From Tritrichomonas musculus (lineage: Eukaryota > Parabasalia > Tritrichomonadida > Tritrichomonadidae), in assembly GCA_039105265.1 (NCBI GenBank), contig JAPFFF010000001.1, positions 806,001 to 870,000 on the forward strand: DNA of 64,000 nucleotides, read 5' to 3'. Below are positions 19,846 through 30,149 of this stretch, in pieces. The notes under the pieces were generated by a model. The model searched no databases. It saw only the letters and a list, made by a program, of their open reading frames with translations, and was not told the DNA's origin. A program made the translations under genes and the position numbers. Numbering within the stretch: position 1 is the stretch's first letter; each line of letters begins with the position of its first letter.

Positions 19846-20967
19846 ATGACAGCATTACAATATGCGGCCAAGAACAATAATGTTAAAATTGTAAACTTAT
19901 TATTATCATATCCAAATATTGAATTCAATAATAATTGCTTCAGGAATTATAAATATTTGACCGAAATAACAATCCCTTCATTTACAAAAACAATCGGAAA
20001 TAATTTTTTTAGTGGTTGCTCATCTTTACAAAAGGTAATAATTCCATATTCAGTACAAGAAATATGTTCTGGTGCTTTTGAAGATTGTACATCGTTAACA
20101 GAAATACAAATTCCTGCAACAGTTGAAGATATTAGCATCAATGCATTTAAAAATTGTTCATCATTGCAAAAAATATCAATTCCATCTTCTGTTTCATCAC
20201 TTGGATATGACATTTTTGCAGGATGTTCGTCATTAACTGAAATTGATCTTCCTTATAATTTAATTGAAATACCAAGTGGTGCATTTCTTGACTGTTCTTC
20301 GTTAAGAAAAATATCAATTCCTTATTTTGTTGAGATAATTGGCAAGAGTGCTTTTTGTGGTTGCTCTTCATTGACAGAAATAAACATTCCGCATTGTGTA
20401 AGGAATATTCAAGCAAATTCATTTTCTAATTGCAGTTCATTGACAAAAGTAACTTTTTTGGATCCATTAAGTCTTTGGGAAATGGGCAATAATGTCTTTA
20501 GCGGATGTTCTTCATTAAAAGAAATAACAATTCCACCAGAAATAACTAATGTTCCAAAGGAAACTTTTTTAAATTGTTCATCCCTAATCAAAGTAGTTTT
20601 GGCACCACAAACGTATAAAATTTGTGCAAGCGCATTTAAAGGATGCACATCATTAAAAACAATAGAATTTCCACATTCTTTATCGAAGATCGATGATGAA
20701 GCTTTTAGGAAATGCACATCATTAAGTAATGTTAATATCCCTTCTACCATAAGGAGTATTGATTACTTAGCATTTAGTGAGTGCACATCATTGAAACAAA
20801 TAACCGTTCCTTTACGTGTTGGCAAAAAAATTCTCAGTGAAATTGATAAGACCAAAATTATATTTTTGCCAGGATCACTTCATTGTTCCTCCAATTATTC
20901 TTATTCTAACTCTTGGTATTCAGATTATTCTGATTATTCAGATTATCCAGATTATTCATATTCTTAG
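19846..20967 (+). CDS. Ankyrin / BspA-type leucine-rich repeat protein
   Basis: 373 residues. One ankyrin unit (TALQYAAKNNNVKIVNLLLS) passes without a gap into about 14 LRR_5 (BspA-like) repeats of about 23 residues, pattern C-[S/T]-S-L-x-x-[I/V]-x-[I/L]-P-x-x-[V/L]-x-x-I-x-x-x-A-F. The end is a Tyr/Ser/Asp repeat (YSDYSDYSDY). There is no signal peptide or membrane segment, unlike surface BspA proteins, so it may be cytosolic or may be exposed by another route. The residue before the ATG is Asn, so N-M-T-A-L fits the [N/H/Y]-x-T-A-L start seen in the spacer-separated ankyrin blocks; the true protein may continue from the DUF3447 frame upstream. Confidence 0.8.
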   Translation: MTALQYAAKNNNVKIVNLLLSYPNIEFNNNCFRNYKYLTEITIPSFTKTIGNNFFSGCSSLQKVIIPYSVQEICSGAFEDCTSLTEIQIPATVEDISINAFKNCSSLQKISIPSSVSSLGYDIFAGCSSLTEIDLPYNLIEIPSGAFLDCSSLRKISIPYFVEIIGKSAFCGCSSLTEINIPHCVRNIQANSFSNCSSLTKVTFLDPLSLWEMGNNVFSGCSSLKEITIPPEITNVPKETFLNCSSLIKVVLAPQTYKICASAFKGCTSLKTIEFPHSLSKIDDEAFRKCTSLSNVNIPSTIRSIDYLAFSECTSLKQITVPLRVGKKILSEIDKTKIIFLPGSLHCSSNYSYSNSWYSDYSDYSDYPDYSYS

Positions 20968-21377
20968 AAACCAGAATATTTTTTTTTCATAAATTACAAT
21001 TACAATATCCTAGATATCTATTAAATTCAAGTATTTACTAAAAGATTAATTTTTTTTTTTTTTTTTATTCTTTTTTTTTAAAATCCTATTATTTAATAAT
21101 TTCAAGTATTCACTCAGAATTTCATAAATATGATGGACATTCTAAGGATTTTGTAATTGGGATTGGTATAATTGCAGAAAAACAAATACTTTTTATGAAA
21201 AAGTTTCAATGATTTTTTTTTTTTTTTTTTTCACAATATTAGAAATAATTTTATACTAGCCAAAAAGATTTATTTTACTACTATTCTTATATAAAAATAA
21301 AATAATGCTTGATATTTTCTTCAGAAAAGTTCTTTATAATATTTGGATATCAAAATAAGCACAGAATTTTTTCATAG
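20968..21377. other. T-run-rich intergenic stretch
   Basis: Contains T-runs at about 21051-21066 and 21211-21230. A brief coding-like piece near 21117-21210 (FHKYDGHSKDFVIGIGIIAE) cannot be placed. Otherwise nothing. Confidence 0.45.
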
Positions 21378-21764
21378 GATTCTGCTGTATTTACTAATTC
21401 CAAAGCATTTACTAATTCAGATGTTTTTACACAGTTAACTTTTTCAGAAGAGTTTTCATCATCATTGAGTTTTACTTCATCAAATAGATTCTCGCATTCA
21501 AATGCTTTTTCTGCATCTTCCATTGATGTAAAGATTGGCGTTGATGATACAGATAACGAATCGAAAGTAAATGTAGGAATGATTGCTGGAATTGTTTCAG
21601 GAGTAGCAGCAGCAGTGGCAGCATTCTTTCTCATTAAGAAGAAAGGCGTTGGAGCACCAGCTGAAATTGAAACAATTGCAAATTCACAAGGACAAAGGAA
21701 CAACGAAAATCCACTTTATGATGTAGAAGCCCAAGATGATCCATTCGAAGATGATTTTGTTTAA
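21378..21764 (+). pseudogene. 3' fragment of a surface protein: stalk, membrane segment, tail
   Basis: The frame is open from after TAG 21375-21377, with no ATG before the membrane segment. The translation starts with a low-complexity stalk in which Phe recurs every few residues among Ser/Thr/Asn (FTNSKAFTNSDVF). A transmembrane helix follows (MIAGIVSGVAAAVAAFFLI), then KKK, then a 35-residue cytoplasmic tail with NPLYD (an NPxY-type sorting motif) and DPFEDDF (a DPF-type clathrin-adaptor motif). This is the usual C-terminus of trichomonad BspA-like and related surface proteins. The extracellular part is missing; the LRR gene upstream is in another frame. Most likely a truncated remnant. Confidence 0.65.
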
Positions 21765-22105
21765 ATAAATTAATATTTTTATTGTTTAAAAATATATTAT
21801 TGTTTTATAAAACACTTAATTACAATTACATACTTATTATTTATACTTTCCTTTTTATTCTATCTCAAATATTTTATTTGTAAGCTAGTTTTAATTAAAG
21901 TTTCATTCAATTAACACCATTTAATTCTCTCATTTGTCACAACAACAACAATAAATATTAATTTGACCCATTCAAAAAGATTTTTCTCTGAATGAAATTA
22001 AATTTATATAAAATAGTTCTATGTAATTTGTTTTGAAAGACAAAACAAATGAATTTTGAGCAATACCTTTTAATCATTTAAAAAAAAAAGTGAAAAAATT
22101 TTTTT
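21765..22105. other. Intergenic stretch between convergent genes
   Basis: AT-rich, apparently only 3' flanks of the membrane-tail fragment and the C2 gene. No feature seen. Confidence 0.5.
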
Positions 22106-23863
22106 TTATCCAGTGTACTCGAAAGGATTATGAATTTCTTCAATCAAATCTCCTTTATCAGAATCTGATTGATTAGTATTAACATTATAATCATTCATCA
22201 AAATGCTTGGCATCACCCAGCTATTGGCGAACAAAGAGTCCATTACAAAATTCATTCTTTTTGCTTCATGGAAGTAGTGCCTCATTTGAATGATGTTCCA
22301 CGAATCGTCAATGAACTCGAATCTGAAGAAGCTTCCAAAGAAAGTTCCACGAGAGTCAGCATAAATGAAATTCCTGAACAACAAAGTTTCTTTCTGGCCG
22401 TTTATAGCGGTGATTGAGAGCAATCCAGGGGTATTTGCTGACTCGAGAGTCGAATTGCAACAAATGTTGAAAATGACGACATTGTCAATTCCGATCTTAC
22501 TCAAATCCAGATCAACGGAGGTGTGCCACTTTTCACCAGAAAGATCGCCAGCAAGTAACAATTTCTCATTCTTGTTGGGCTTTGAACCCAATTCCTTTGC
22601 CAGATTCGGCACCCTATTTCGACTCTTCTTATTGAAAACGATGAAATAAGGATTCCAATAGTCAGTGTGCGATGTCTTTCCGTATGTGCGATGCGTCGAT
22701 CCATTTATATGGATTCTCATTTTCGAATTGATCGGCAGGCCATAATCATGGAAAACTTTTTGTAAAGAAACTTTCTCAAAAAGTGGAATAACCATCACTC
22801 TTTCAAAATTGACTTTATTCAATCGTTGAATGGAAAGTTTCGCCTTTTCAATTATCTGCTTCTCAAATGGAATGTCAGCACTTTCTACGTCACAAAAGTC
22901 AGTTGATTTTGAAGGATTGTCACATGCAATTAACGGGAAATCTTTTATCTCAAAAACACTGTTGACAAGCTTCTTCTCAAAATACATGTAAATCGGTACA
23001 CAAATCTTTTTATTTGGTCGGACGTCGACTTTAATCGACTTGATGATTCCGATTTGATTATTCTTTGTGAGTGGCGTTTCGTAGAGTCCATCGTCCACTA
23101 GGTCAACTTTTCCAATACGATCACATACAAAATTCAATACAACCGTTCCGGTGTATTCAATTGAATTGATAATAAAAAAGTTATATTTTTCGCTGATTCT
23201 TTTCATATAAAAAGTGCGGATTTGCGTAGGTCCAGTGGGTCCCAGTACTTGGTTGTCCATTGAACTATAGCCCACATCTTCCCAACTATGTGATTTGCTA
23301 AAATGCAGAAAAGTGCCACTTTCACTTTTGTCTTTGTTTTTGTAAACGGTCGCCTGAAGTAATTCGATGTTAATGACACTGCTGGGGTTCGTTGGTAATG
23401 GAGAGTATGTCGTCCATAAATGAATTCGTGATTTGGAAACATCTTTGATGTCAATTGGATTGTAAGGAGTAGGAGTATAGGTAAAGGAAAGATTTAATAC
23501 CGAATTTGAGGATTGGCAATTTGAAAGCTTAAATTCGCATCGGATGGTCCCATATGGAGATTTTAATATTTCACTTCCTGGTTTTTGATTTAAAAAAGAT
23601 AGAACATCGATATTAACATCTCCTAAAAATATTTCTTCCGAAAGTAATCTGGAGCTGAAAAGTTTAAAATAAAGTCGACTGCATCGAAAGAGTTCGACAT
23701 CAAATGACTCTTCCCATACAGGATTCCTTGTATTTTCGTTGTTTTTAAATGAGTCGTAGAGATAATGACCTGATGAAAATGAATAGCAATAGATCCTGGT
23801 TTTCCTTTCTTTCGCAGTAGGAATTGGTAGATTTTGGGCATTAAGAACTTGTATTCGTAGCAT
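22106..23863 (-). CDS. C2-domain protein with C-terminal NPF motif
   Basis: 585 residues. Residues 1 to about 115 form a C2 β-sandwich: MLRIQVLNAQNLP, NPVWEESFDVELF and a following LYFKLFSS strand; several of the acidic Ca2+-loop residues look replaced, so calcium binding is doubtful. Residues 130-560 are a β-rich region I cannot assign firmly. Its end (NVVIFNICCNSTLE..., FRFEFIDDSWNIIQMRHYF) loosely resembles a TerD/stress-protein fold, low confidence. The C-terminus IEEIHNPFEYTG contains an NPF tripeptide, the classic ligand of EH domains, suggesting membrane traffic. A TCACT initiator-like motif at 23885-23889 lies 24 nt upstream of the ATG. No signal peptide. Confidence 0.8.
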   Translation of the reverse strand: MLRIQVLNAQNLPIPTAKERKTRIYCYSFSSGHYLYDSFKNNENTRNPVWEESFDVELFRCSRLYFKLFSSRLLSEEIFLGDVNIDVLSFLNQKPGSEILKSPYGTIRCEFKLSNCQSSNSVLNLSFTYTPTPYNPIDIKDVSKSRIHLWTTYSPLPTNPSSVINIELLQATVYKNKDKSESGTFLHFSKSHSWEDVGYSSMDNQVLGPTGPTQIRTFYMKRISEKYNFFIINSIEYTGTVVLNFVCDRIGKVDLVDDGLYETPLTKNNQIGIIKSIKVDVRPNKKICVPIYMYFEKKLVNSVFEIKDFPLIACDNPSKSTDFCDVESADIPFEKQIIEKAKLSIQRLNKVNFERVMVIPLFEKVSLQKVFHDYGLPINSKMRIHINGSTHRTYGKTSHTDYWNPYFIVFNKKSRNRVPNLAKELGSKPNKNEKLLLAGDLSGEKWHTSVDLDLSKIGIDNVVIFNICCNSTLESANTPGLLSITAINGQKETLLFRNFIYADSRGTFFGSFFRFEFIDDSWNIIQMRHYFHEAKRMNFVMDSLFANSWVMPSILMNDYNVNTNQSDSDKGDLIEEIHNPFEYTG

Positions 23864-25070
23864 TGATTAAGTACTTTTTTTCAGAGTGATTATATTATTT
23901 ATATTTGATATAGGTACTCCAACGATTAAATTGCTCAGAAAATTTAATTCAAATTAATTCTTTATATATTAGTAATAAAATCATCATAATTAATATACAT
24001 AAAATTAATCATAAATATTGGTATATTTATTTCCCCAAAATGTCTATCAAGAGTCGAGATTTCCCTTTTAAAAATTCACAGACTCTGTTTAATCAAATTT
24101 TTCTTAATTTTTATCATAAAGTTGTTATTCGAGTACCAATTTATAATATTTTTTCAGATTTTTTGATTTTTATCATTAAATAATAGTTAAGAAGTATTCA
24201 TGAAGTATAATAGCTTACTCAATAGAAATATTTGTTTATCAAATATCAACAATTTTAAAAATACATTCTTGGTATGTTAATATTCATTAATTAGATTTTA
24301 TTTCTATTTCTACAGCGAAGAATTCAAATTTAATTAAATAAAAATTGAATTTTCTAATTTGAATCAATAAGATTAACATTTTTTCATTATTTAACGACAT
24401 TTTATTAATTTCTTAATATTTAATCTAATTTTGTATATATGTGTCTATTTAATCTATCATTTTCCTCATTGTTTATATGGGAAATGTTTTTGATTATTTC
24501 AAACCAAGCTTCAGAAATTTAAAAAGAGCACTCTCGACTCCTGATAGATAGTTTTCAAAAATAAAATATAATTTATATATAAAATGATTTATAGATTATT
24601 TTTAATTAAATATTTTTATTCATATGAAAAAAATTTCTATCGTTGGACTCCCTATTATTTGATAAATCACTCTGAATATTTTGAAAAATCTGAAGTCACT
24701 CAATTTTTTAAAACATGAATATTACATTATGTAATTGATTAATATCAAATATTACATTTTGTAATTAATTAACATCAAATTTTACTACAAATATATATAT
24801 TTATATTAATATATTTAATTTGAAATGTGTCATTTGCGCTAATTAAAAATATTTTTGAATAAAAATAATTATTCATGATCGTTTTTTTACTCATTCAAAA
24901 TTGTTATTTTTGAAATTACTAATATTTTATTAAAATGTTTGTATCTTAGAAATTATTTCAGTTTTATTTTATTTAAAATAAATATATTATTTAAAATAAA
25001 TATAGTGTTCGAAAAGTCTTTGGTTTCTCAATGAATAAAAAACAAAAATATAATTATTTAATTTAAAAAT
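23864..25070. other. Long AT-rich intergenic stretch
   Basis: About 1.2 kb without credible ORFs. Repeated ATTACAT-TGTAATTGATTAATATCAAAT units near 24720-24790 form a short imperfect tandem. No gene, RNA or element boundary recognised. Confidence 0.55.
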
Positions 25071-25845
25071 ACAGCTGTTTCGGAAATAGATTAGAATTTT
25101 TTGGAAATAAAATAGTAACCGTTTTATTTTTTTGGAAATTAAATATTTTTTTTTGGAAATAAAATAGGAACGATCATTTTATATTCAATTTTATCATACT
25201 TAAAAACAGAATTAAAAGATAGATTAAAGAAATTTTATGGCGTTTTACACATTATTATGTTAATATATACACGAGTTTTGTTTTTAACTGTTCAATATGA
25301 AACATAGAGTATGTTATTGTGTTTTTAATAGGATATTACAAAAATATTGTTTTCATCCCAAATTACTCAATAAAATCTTCAATTTATTGACAATTATGCA
25401 TTTTTTATGATTTTTAATATGAAAATTGATGATAATGTATATTTTGAAAAAACTCTTGCATTAACGAAAAAATCACTTTATTTATGATTATTAGTGATTA
25501 TTATATCGAAATTGAAAAGAAATTTTCTTTTTGTTTTATCCAGGATATAATTTAAAAAAGATATTATGTAATCGGTGAAATATCAATTATAAAGTATCTT
25601 TTTAATAGCATCTGTCAAAATATATTAAATTGGCAAAAGATTGTTCAGATGTAATTAATATTTGCTTCTGATTTAAATGTTTTTCATCAACAAAAATACT
25701 TGAAATTGAATGCAAAATAATCGTTCACTATTTTATTTCCAAAAAAAAATATTTTATTTCCAAAAATATTTTAGCGGTTTTATAAACCATTCAAATCATG
25801 CTATTTTATTTCCAAAAAATTCTAATCTATTTCCGAAACAGCTGT
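25071..25845. mobile_element. 775-bp MITE with perfect 45-bp terminal inverted repeats
   Basis: Bases 25071-25115 and 25801-25845 are perfect inverted copies (outer sequence ACAGCTGTTTCGGAAATAG). If the terminus is read as CAGCTGTTTCGG, a TA lies outside it at both ends, as expected for a Tc1/mariner-type target duplication. Subterminal copies of TTTTGGAAATAAAATA recur inside both ends. The centre is AT-rich and non-coding, so it depends on a transposase elsewhere. Confidence 0.85.
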
Positions 25846-26156
25846 AAAGTTTATTAAATATATTCACCATTTTTGTTTAATCTGCTCCTTTCCAAATGAA
25901 CAATTCATAGAATGGTTTTAAACTTTGAAGAGCATAAATATATTGTATATAAAACAAAACACTTTTTTATTTGTATATGAATCAATGATTAAAATTGTGT
26001 GCTTCAAGTTTTTTTATATCAATAATTATATATATTGAATGAGATGTTAAAAAGACCAAACTGAGTTTTTAATCCAAATAAATGAATTAATTAAATATTA
26101 TTAACTTGTTTTTTTACTGACTATTTTAGTAAAATTTCCTAAAAGTAAAACTAGGT
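25846..26156. other. Intergenic stretch
   Basis: AT-rich 3' flank of the GH3 gene. Nothing recognisable. Confidence 0.5.
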
Positions 26157-28710
26157 TTATTGCTTTTGACACAAATAGCAGCATTGTAAAATTCGAACTA
26201 CGCATGCTTGAAGATCTTCAATTTTAATCTCTCCATTTTCAACACCTAGAATAATATCCTCTTCATTTTCCTTACAACCTGGCATTTGAATATCATTTCC
26301 AGCAATTATGCATCCCTTAGAACTAGTAATTGGATATTTTGGATTTGGCTTTGAAAAATTATGAGATACTTCCATTGATGTGCACCAGTCAGTCATGATT
26401 AATCCATTGTATCCCCACTCATTACGCAACACATCATGCAAAATAGATCTTTGGTTTGCTGCATGGATGCCATTAATGAGATTGTAAGAAGACATTATAG
26501 ACAATGGATTACTTAATTCTATTGGAATTTGGAAGTTCCTCAAATAAATTTCACGAAGAGCTCTTTCGTTTATATGCACATTGATGAACATTCTGTTGTC
26601 TTCTTGATTATTACAAAAGAAATGCTTAATGGTAACTCCTGATGCAGGGAAAGATTGAACACATTTTGTTTCATAGCAAGTACAAATTCCTGAAAGAAGA
26701 GGATCTTCACTGAAATATTCAAAGTTTCTTCCACATAATGGATTGCGATGAATGCTCAATTCCAGGAGCAAGCCAAAGATGAACATTGAATTTCTGCATT
26801 TCAGATCCAATGATTTTACCCATCTCTTCGAGAATATTCATATCCCATGAGTTTGCAAGCATTGTTGCAATAGGTATTGCTGTGCAGTATTGGTAATAAT
26901 CAATGTCACCTTGCTGGAATTCTTCAATTGGCGTAATTAAATCACCTAAAACTTCGCCACCTTGCCTCATATTCCCTTTTACGTCAGTTCTAAAATGAGG
27001 AGTTAAACGAAGTCCTGCTGGACCGTCAGCAACAATAAGATTAATAACACCTCTCTTATCGAGAATGGATGAAGTTTCACCTGCTGCACCTGGCACTAAT
27101 GAACATGCTTGACCAACGGCTCTTTTAATTTCTGTACTGACTTTGCCAACAGCCATACTGGCCATTTCTTTGACTGTTAATTGTGCAACCATCTTTTCAA
27201 TAGTATATTTGCCTTCAATTATATCTTGCATTGTGATCATGTGGTCTTTGTGTTGATCTTCAAGTTTGACATTTTTCTTATAAATTATTTTCTTGGTAGA
27301 AAATGAAGAAGAAGAGAGTTTGATAACTTTGGCAGATTTCATTTGTTCTTCTTCATTTGCTGGCCGATATGGCGTAATGTTTTCAACTGATATTTCTTCA
27401 ATTTCTTCTGTTTGAATTATTTTTTCAAGCTGTTCCAAAACAACAAGTTTATCTAACTCTATTTTGGTACAAATCGAAGTTGTTCTGCTGCTGTTTCCGA
27501 CTCGAACAATGTAAGTTCCTTCATCAAGAATCCATTGAGCTTTGTCTTCTAAATATGAGGCACAATATCGTATGGGACATGCAATAGTAACATCATCACT
27601 TAGGCCTGGTGCAAGATTTTTACTCTTTGCAAAACCAACAAGAACTTGGAATGGCTTATCAAGGCATCCTTTTGGGGCACTTACATACACTTGAACAACT
27701 TCTTTACCTGAATATTTTGTACCTGTATTCTTCACTGTAGCTTTGACAGTAATATGGTCATTGTTTGCTTCAACATTCTGGATTTCAATTGAAAAAGTTG
27801 AGTATCCAAGGCCATAACCGAAACAGTATCTTGGCGTTATGTTGAATCTATCAAAATAACGATAGTCAACATAAATGCCTTCTTTGTAATATTCATCGTC
27901 CCAGTTTTGGTTTTCATGACTAAATTGTGAAGCATATGGATAATCATTATAATTGAGCGCCCAAGTTGTTGAAAGTTTTCCTGAAGGAGAAACTTTGCCC
28001 AGTATCAAGTCAGCTGCAATGTTTCCTGTTTGGTTTCCACATTGGGAAATATAAAGAATGGCTCCAATTCCTGGAATTAAATCAAATTGTTTGGCATCAA
28101 TAACTCCACCAATATTTAATAGGACAATGAGCTTCTTGAAATGCTGACTAAGGAATACTAAATTTTTGATTTCGTCTTCCATAAGGAAATAATCTCCTGG
28201 TTCACTGTAACGATCTGCACCTTCACCAGAAATTCTTCCAAGAGCATATATGGCAGTATCTGTATCTTCATTTTTAATATGCTCTTCTGTGATTAATGGC
28301 AAGGTTCGTTCAATAAAAGGAATGTCCAATTTGGCACAAACTACTGGAATTTTCTTTTCTTCAGCAACTCTTGTTATTAATGCAATGTAATCTTCTTTTT
28401 CTTGTTTTAAGTGAATGTCATATTCATCCAGCCATTCTTTAGTTGTTACAATGAAGCCTTCATTTTCTAATCCTGTTTCAATGTTCACAACAAAACGGCT
28501 GTTTACACATCCTGATCCTGAACCTCCTTTAATTGTGTTTCTAGCTGCATTTCCAAAAAGGGCTACTTTCCCAGGAGATGATAATGGAAGAATTCCTTTA
28601 TTTTCAAACAAAACTGCTCCTTCACCAACAATTTTCCTTACTGTTTCACTGTTTCTTTTTTCTAATTCAGAAACTTCTTCATTTGTGTCAGCAAAACGTT
28701 TTACAAACAT
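26157..28710 (-). pseudogene. Permuted GH3 beta-glucosidase, interrupted by one frameshift
   Basis: Two overlapping frames form one GH3 enzyme of about 850 residues in permuted order. First comes the GH3 C-terminal domain (residues about 20-250: GEGAVLFENKGILPLSS, GGSGSG, GRISGEGADRYSEPGDY), then a fibronectin-III-like domain to about 420 (FGYGLGYSTF), a linker, and the GH3 TIM barrel from about 500 (LIVADGPAGLRL). The first frame ends at TGA 26719. The second frame (to 26157) continues with IHRNPLCGRNFEYFSEDPL, TIKHFFCNNQEDNR and MTDW, whose Asp is the expected nucleophile. One extra base near 26751-26757, between LAPGI and IHRNPL, separates them. It is cytosolic: no signal peptide. The permuted order is known from anaerobic rumen and gut bacteria, so bacterial origin is likely. 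A TCATT motif lies at 28721-28725, 12 nt before the ATG. Confidence 0.88.
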
Positions 28711-29842
28711 CTTGTTATTGAATGAAATAAAAATATGATGAGGAATGAATATATACTGAATTAAACAAAAAAATTCAAGACTTTATGTTCATTTCAATAG
28801 TCTCTTATAAAATGACTTAATTTTATCGTATGTACATAAAAATATCGTATTTTTTTTATTTGAAAAAACGATCGTTCACTTCATAAAAAAAAACTTATTT
28901 TTTGTATATATTTTTCATATTTTATCCAATGGGAAGACTTTTTTTTTTCCATAATAAAGGTTTATTATAAAAAGCATTTTATTTGACTTTGAAAGGTTAT
29001 TTTTTTATTTTTTTTATAAGAAGGCTGATTAATAATATACGGGTTTTCATTGAAATGTTTTTAAAAAGTTAAACTTTTTCTAAGAGGTGGATTTTCTTTT
29101 TTGGAAGCACATTATAATTGACCATAAAACAGTTAATATTATCTTTTTTTCATTTGAAAAGATATTAAAATAGGAAAAAAAAAAAAAAAAAAAAAAAAAA
29201 AGAATAATATAAAGTTATCTGGAAAATTCACAAAACTTGAATAACCCCATGTTTTCAAAGTGCAAGTAAATATCATTTATACCTCAGATAGAGTATATTT
29301 ATATAAATTCTAATATAAGCATTAAAGTTTTTTTCAACGGTTATTTAAACAGAAAATTTGATCGAAAACTGTTTTTTTTTTTTTTTTTTTTTTTTTTTTT
29401 CTATAAGAAATGATGATAATTTTTTCTTCAGATGTTAAATATAATATCATTTTAATACAGTCTTTGAGAGAATAATTTTTCAAAAAGTTGCACTCTTACC
29501 TTGTGTCGTATAAGTTTTGTAAAATAAACTATTCAATGAACGACCAGATTGCCGTATTTTACAAAACAGCCGAAGGGCTAAATATTTAGTAATGAAGTTC
29601 ATTAATTCATAAAATGTTAAGACAAAAAACTGAAATATCTGGAATTGAAAGGCAATGATTCATTTGATATTTCACAAAACTAATAAATTTATGAAAAATA
29701 GTTGCTTTTATTTAAACATTTTATTTTATTTTTTCTGTTCTTTCTTATGAACACTTCTAACAATACTATCTAGACATTAACTATGATATGAGAAACTTAT
29801 GGCGGACAGCAATTTCTCTATGCACTTACTTTTTCATTCAGC
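28711..29842. other. Intergenic stretch with long homopolymers
   Basis: Contains A27 at 29175-29201 and T29 at 29372-29400, about 170 bp apart, plus several shorter T-runs. No gene seen. Confidence 0.6.
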
Positions 29843-30079
29843 ATGGTTTCAGAGAAACAAACCAAACTATTGAATTTGATTGACTGCATAAATAGCTCTT
29901 TAATGACAACTTTTTCAAAGGATGTTTTAGTTATTGAAGCCTTTAACGACATCATCATGCTAAACAGCAACTACACAAACAAACTGATTGACAATCTTCA
30001 CATTTCATGGTTCCACCAAAGAGCTGATTGTCTCGTAGACAACTCTTTGTTTCTGCAGGAACTGGCAGCTTCTCTCTGA
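29843..30079 (+). pseudogene. Coding-like fragment of unknown family
   Basis: A 78-codon frame with balanced composition (SSLMTTFSKDVLVIEAFNDI, HISWFHQRADCLVDNS). Directly after its stop, another frame continues with a charged helix (EIEKTKTKLFECKKEIYD), which suggests a frameshifted larger gene extending to about 30150. The family is not recognised; it may be a remnant of a mobile-element ORF. Confidence 0.35.
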
Positions 30080-30149
30080 AATTGAAAAAACAAAGACGAA
30101 ACTTTTTGAATGCAAAAAGGAGATTTATGATGTTTGTTGAATTGAATTA

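Noticed and set aside
20409-20750. Minus-strand ORFs in the LRR gene
   Set aside because: Shadow frames produced by the regular LRR codon pattern; no independent features.
21350-21703. 117-codon minus-strand ORF over the membrane-tail fragment
   Set aside because: The plus frame has a clear stalk, membrane helix and sorting motifs; the minus frame is its shadow.
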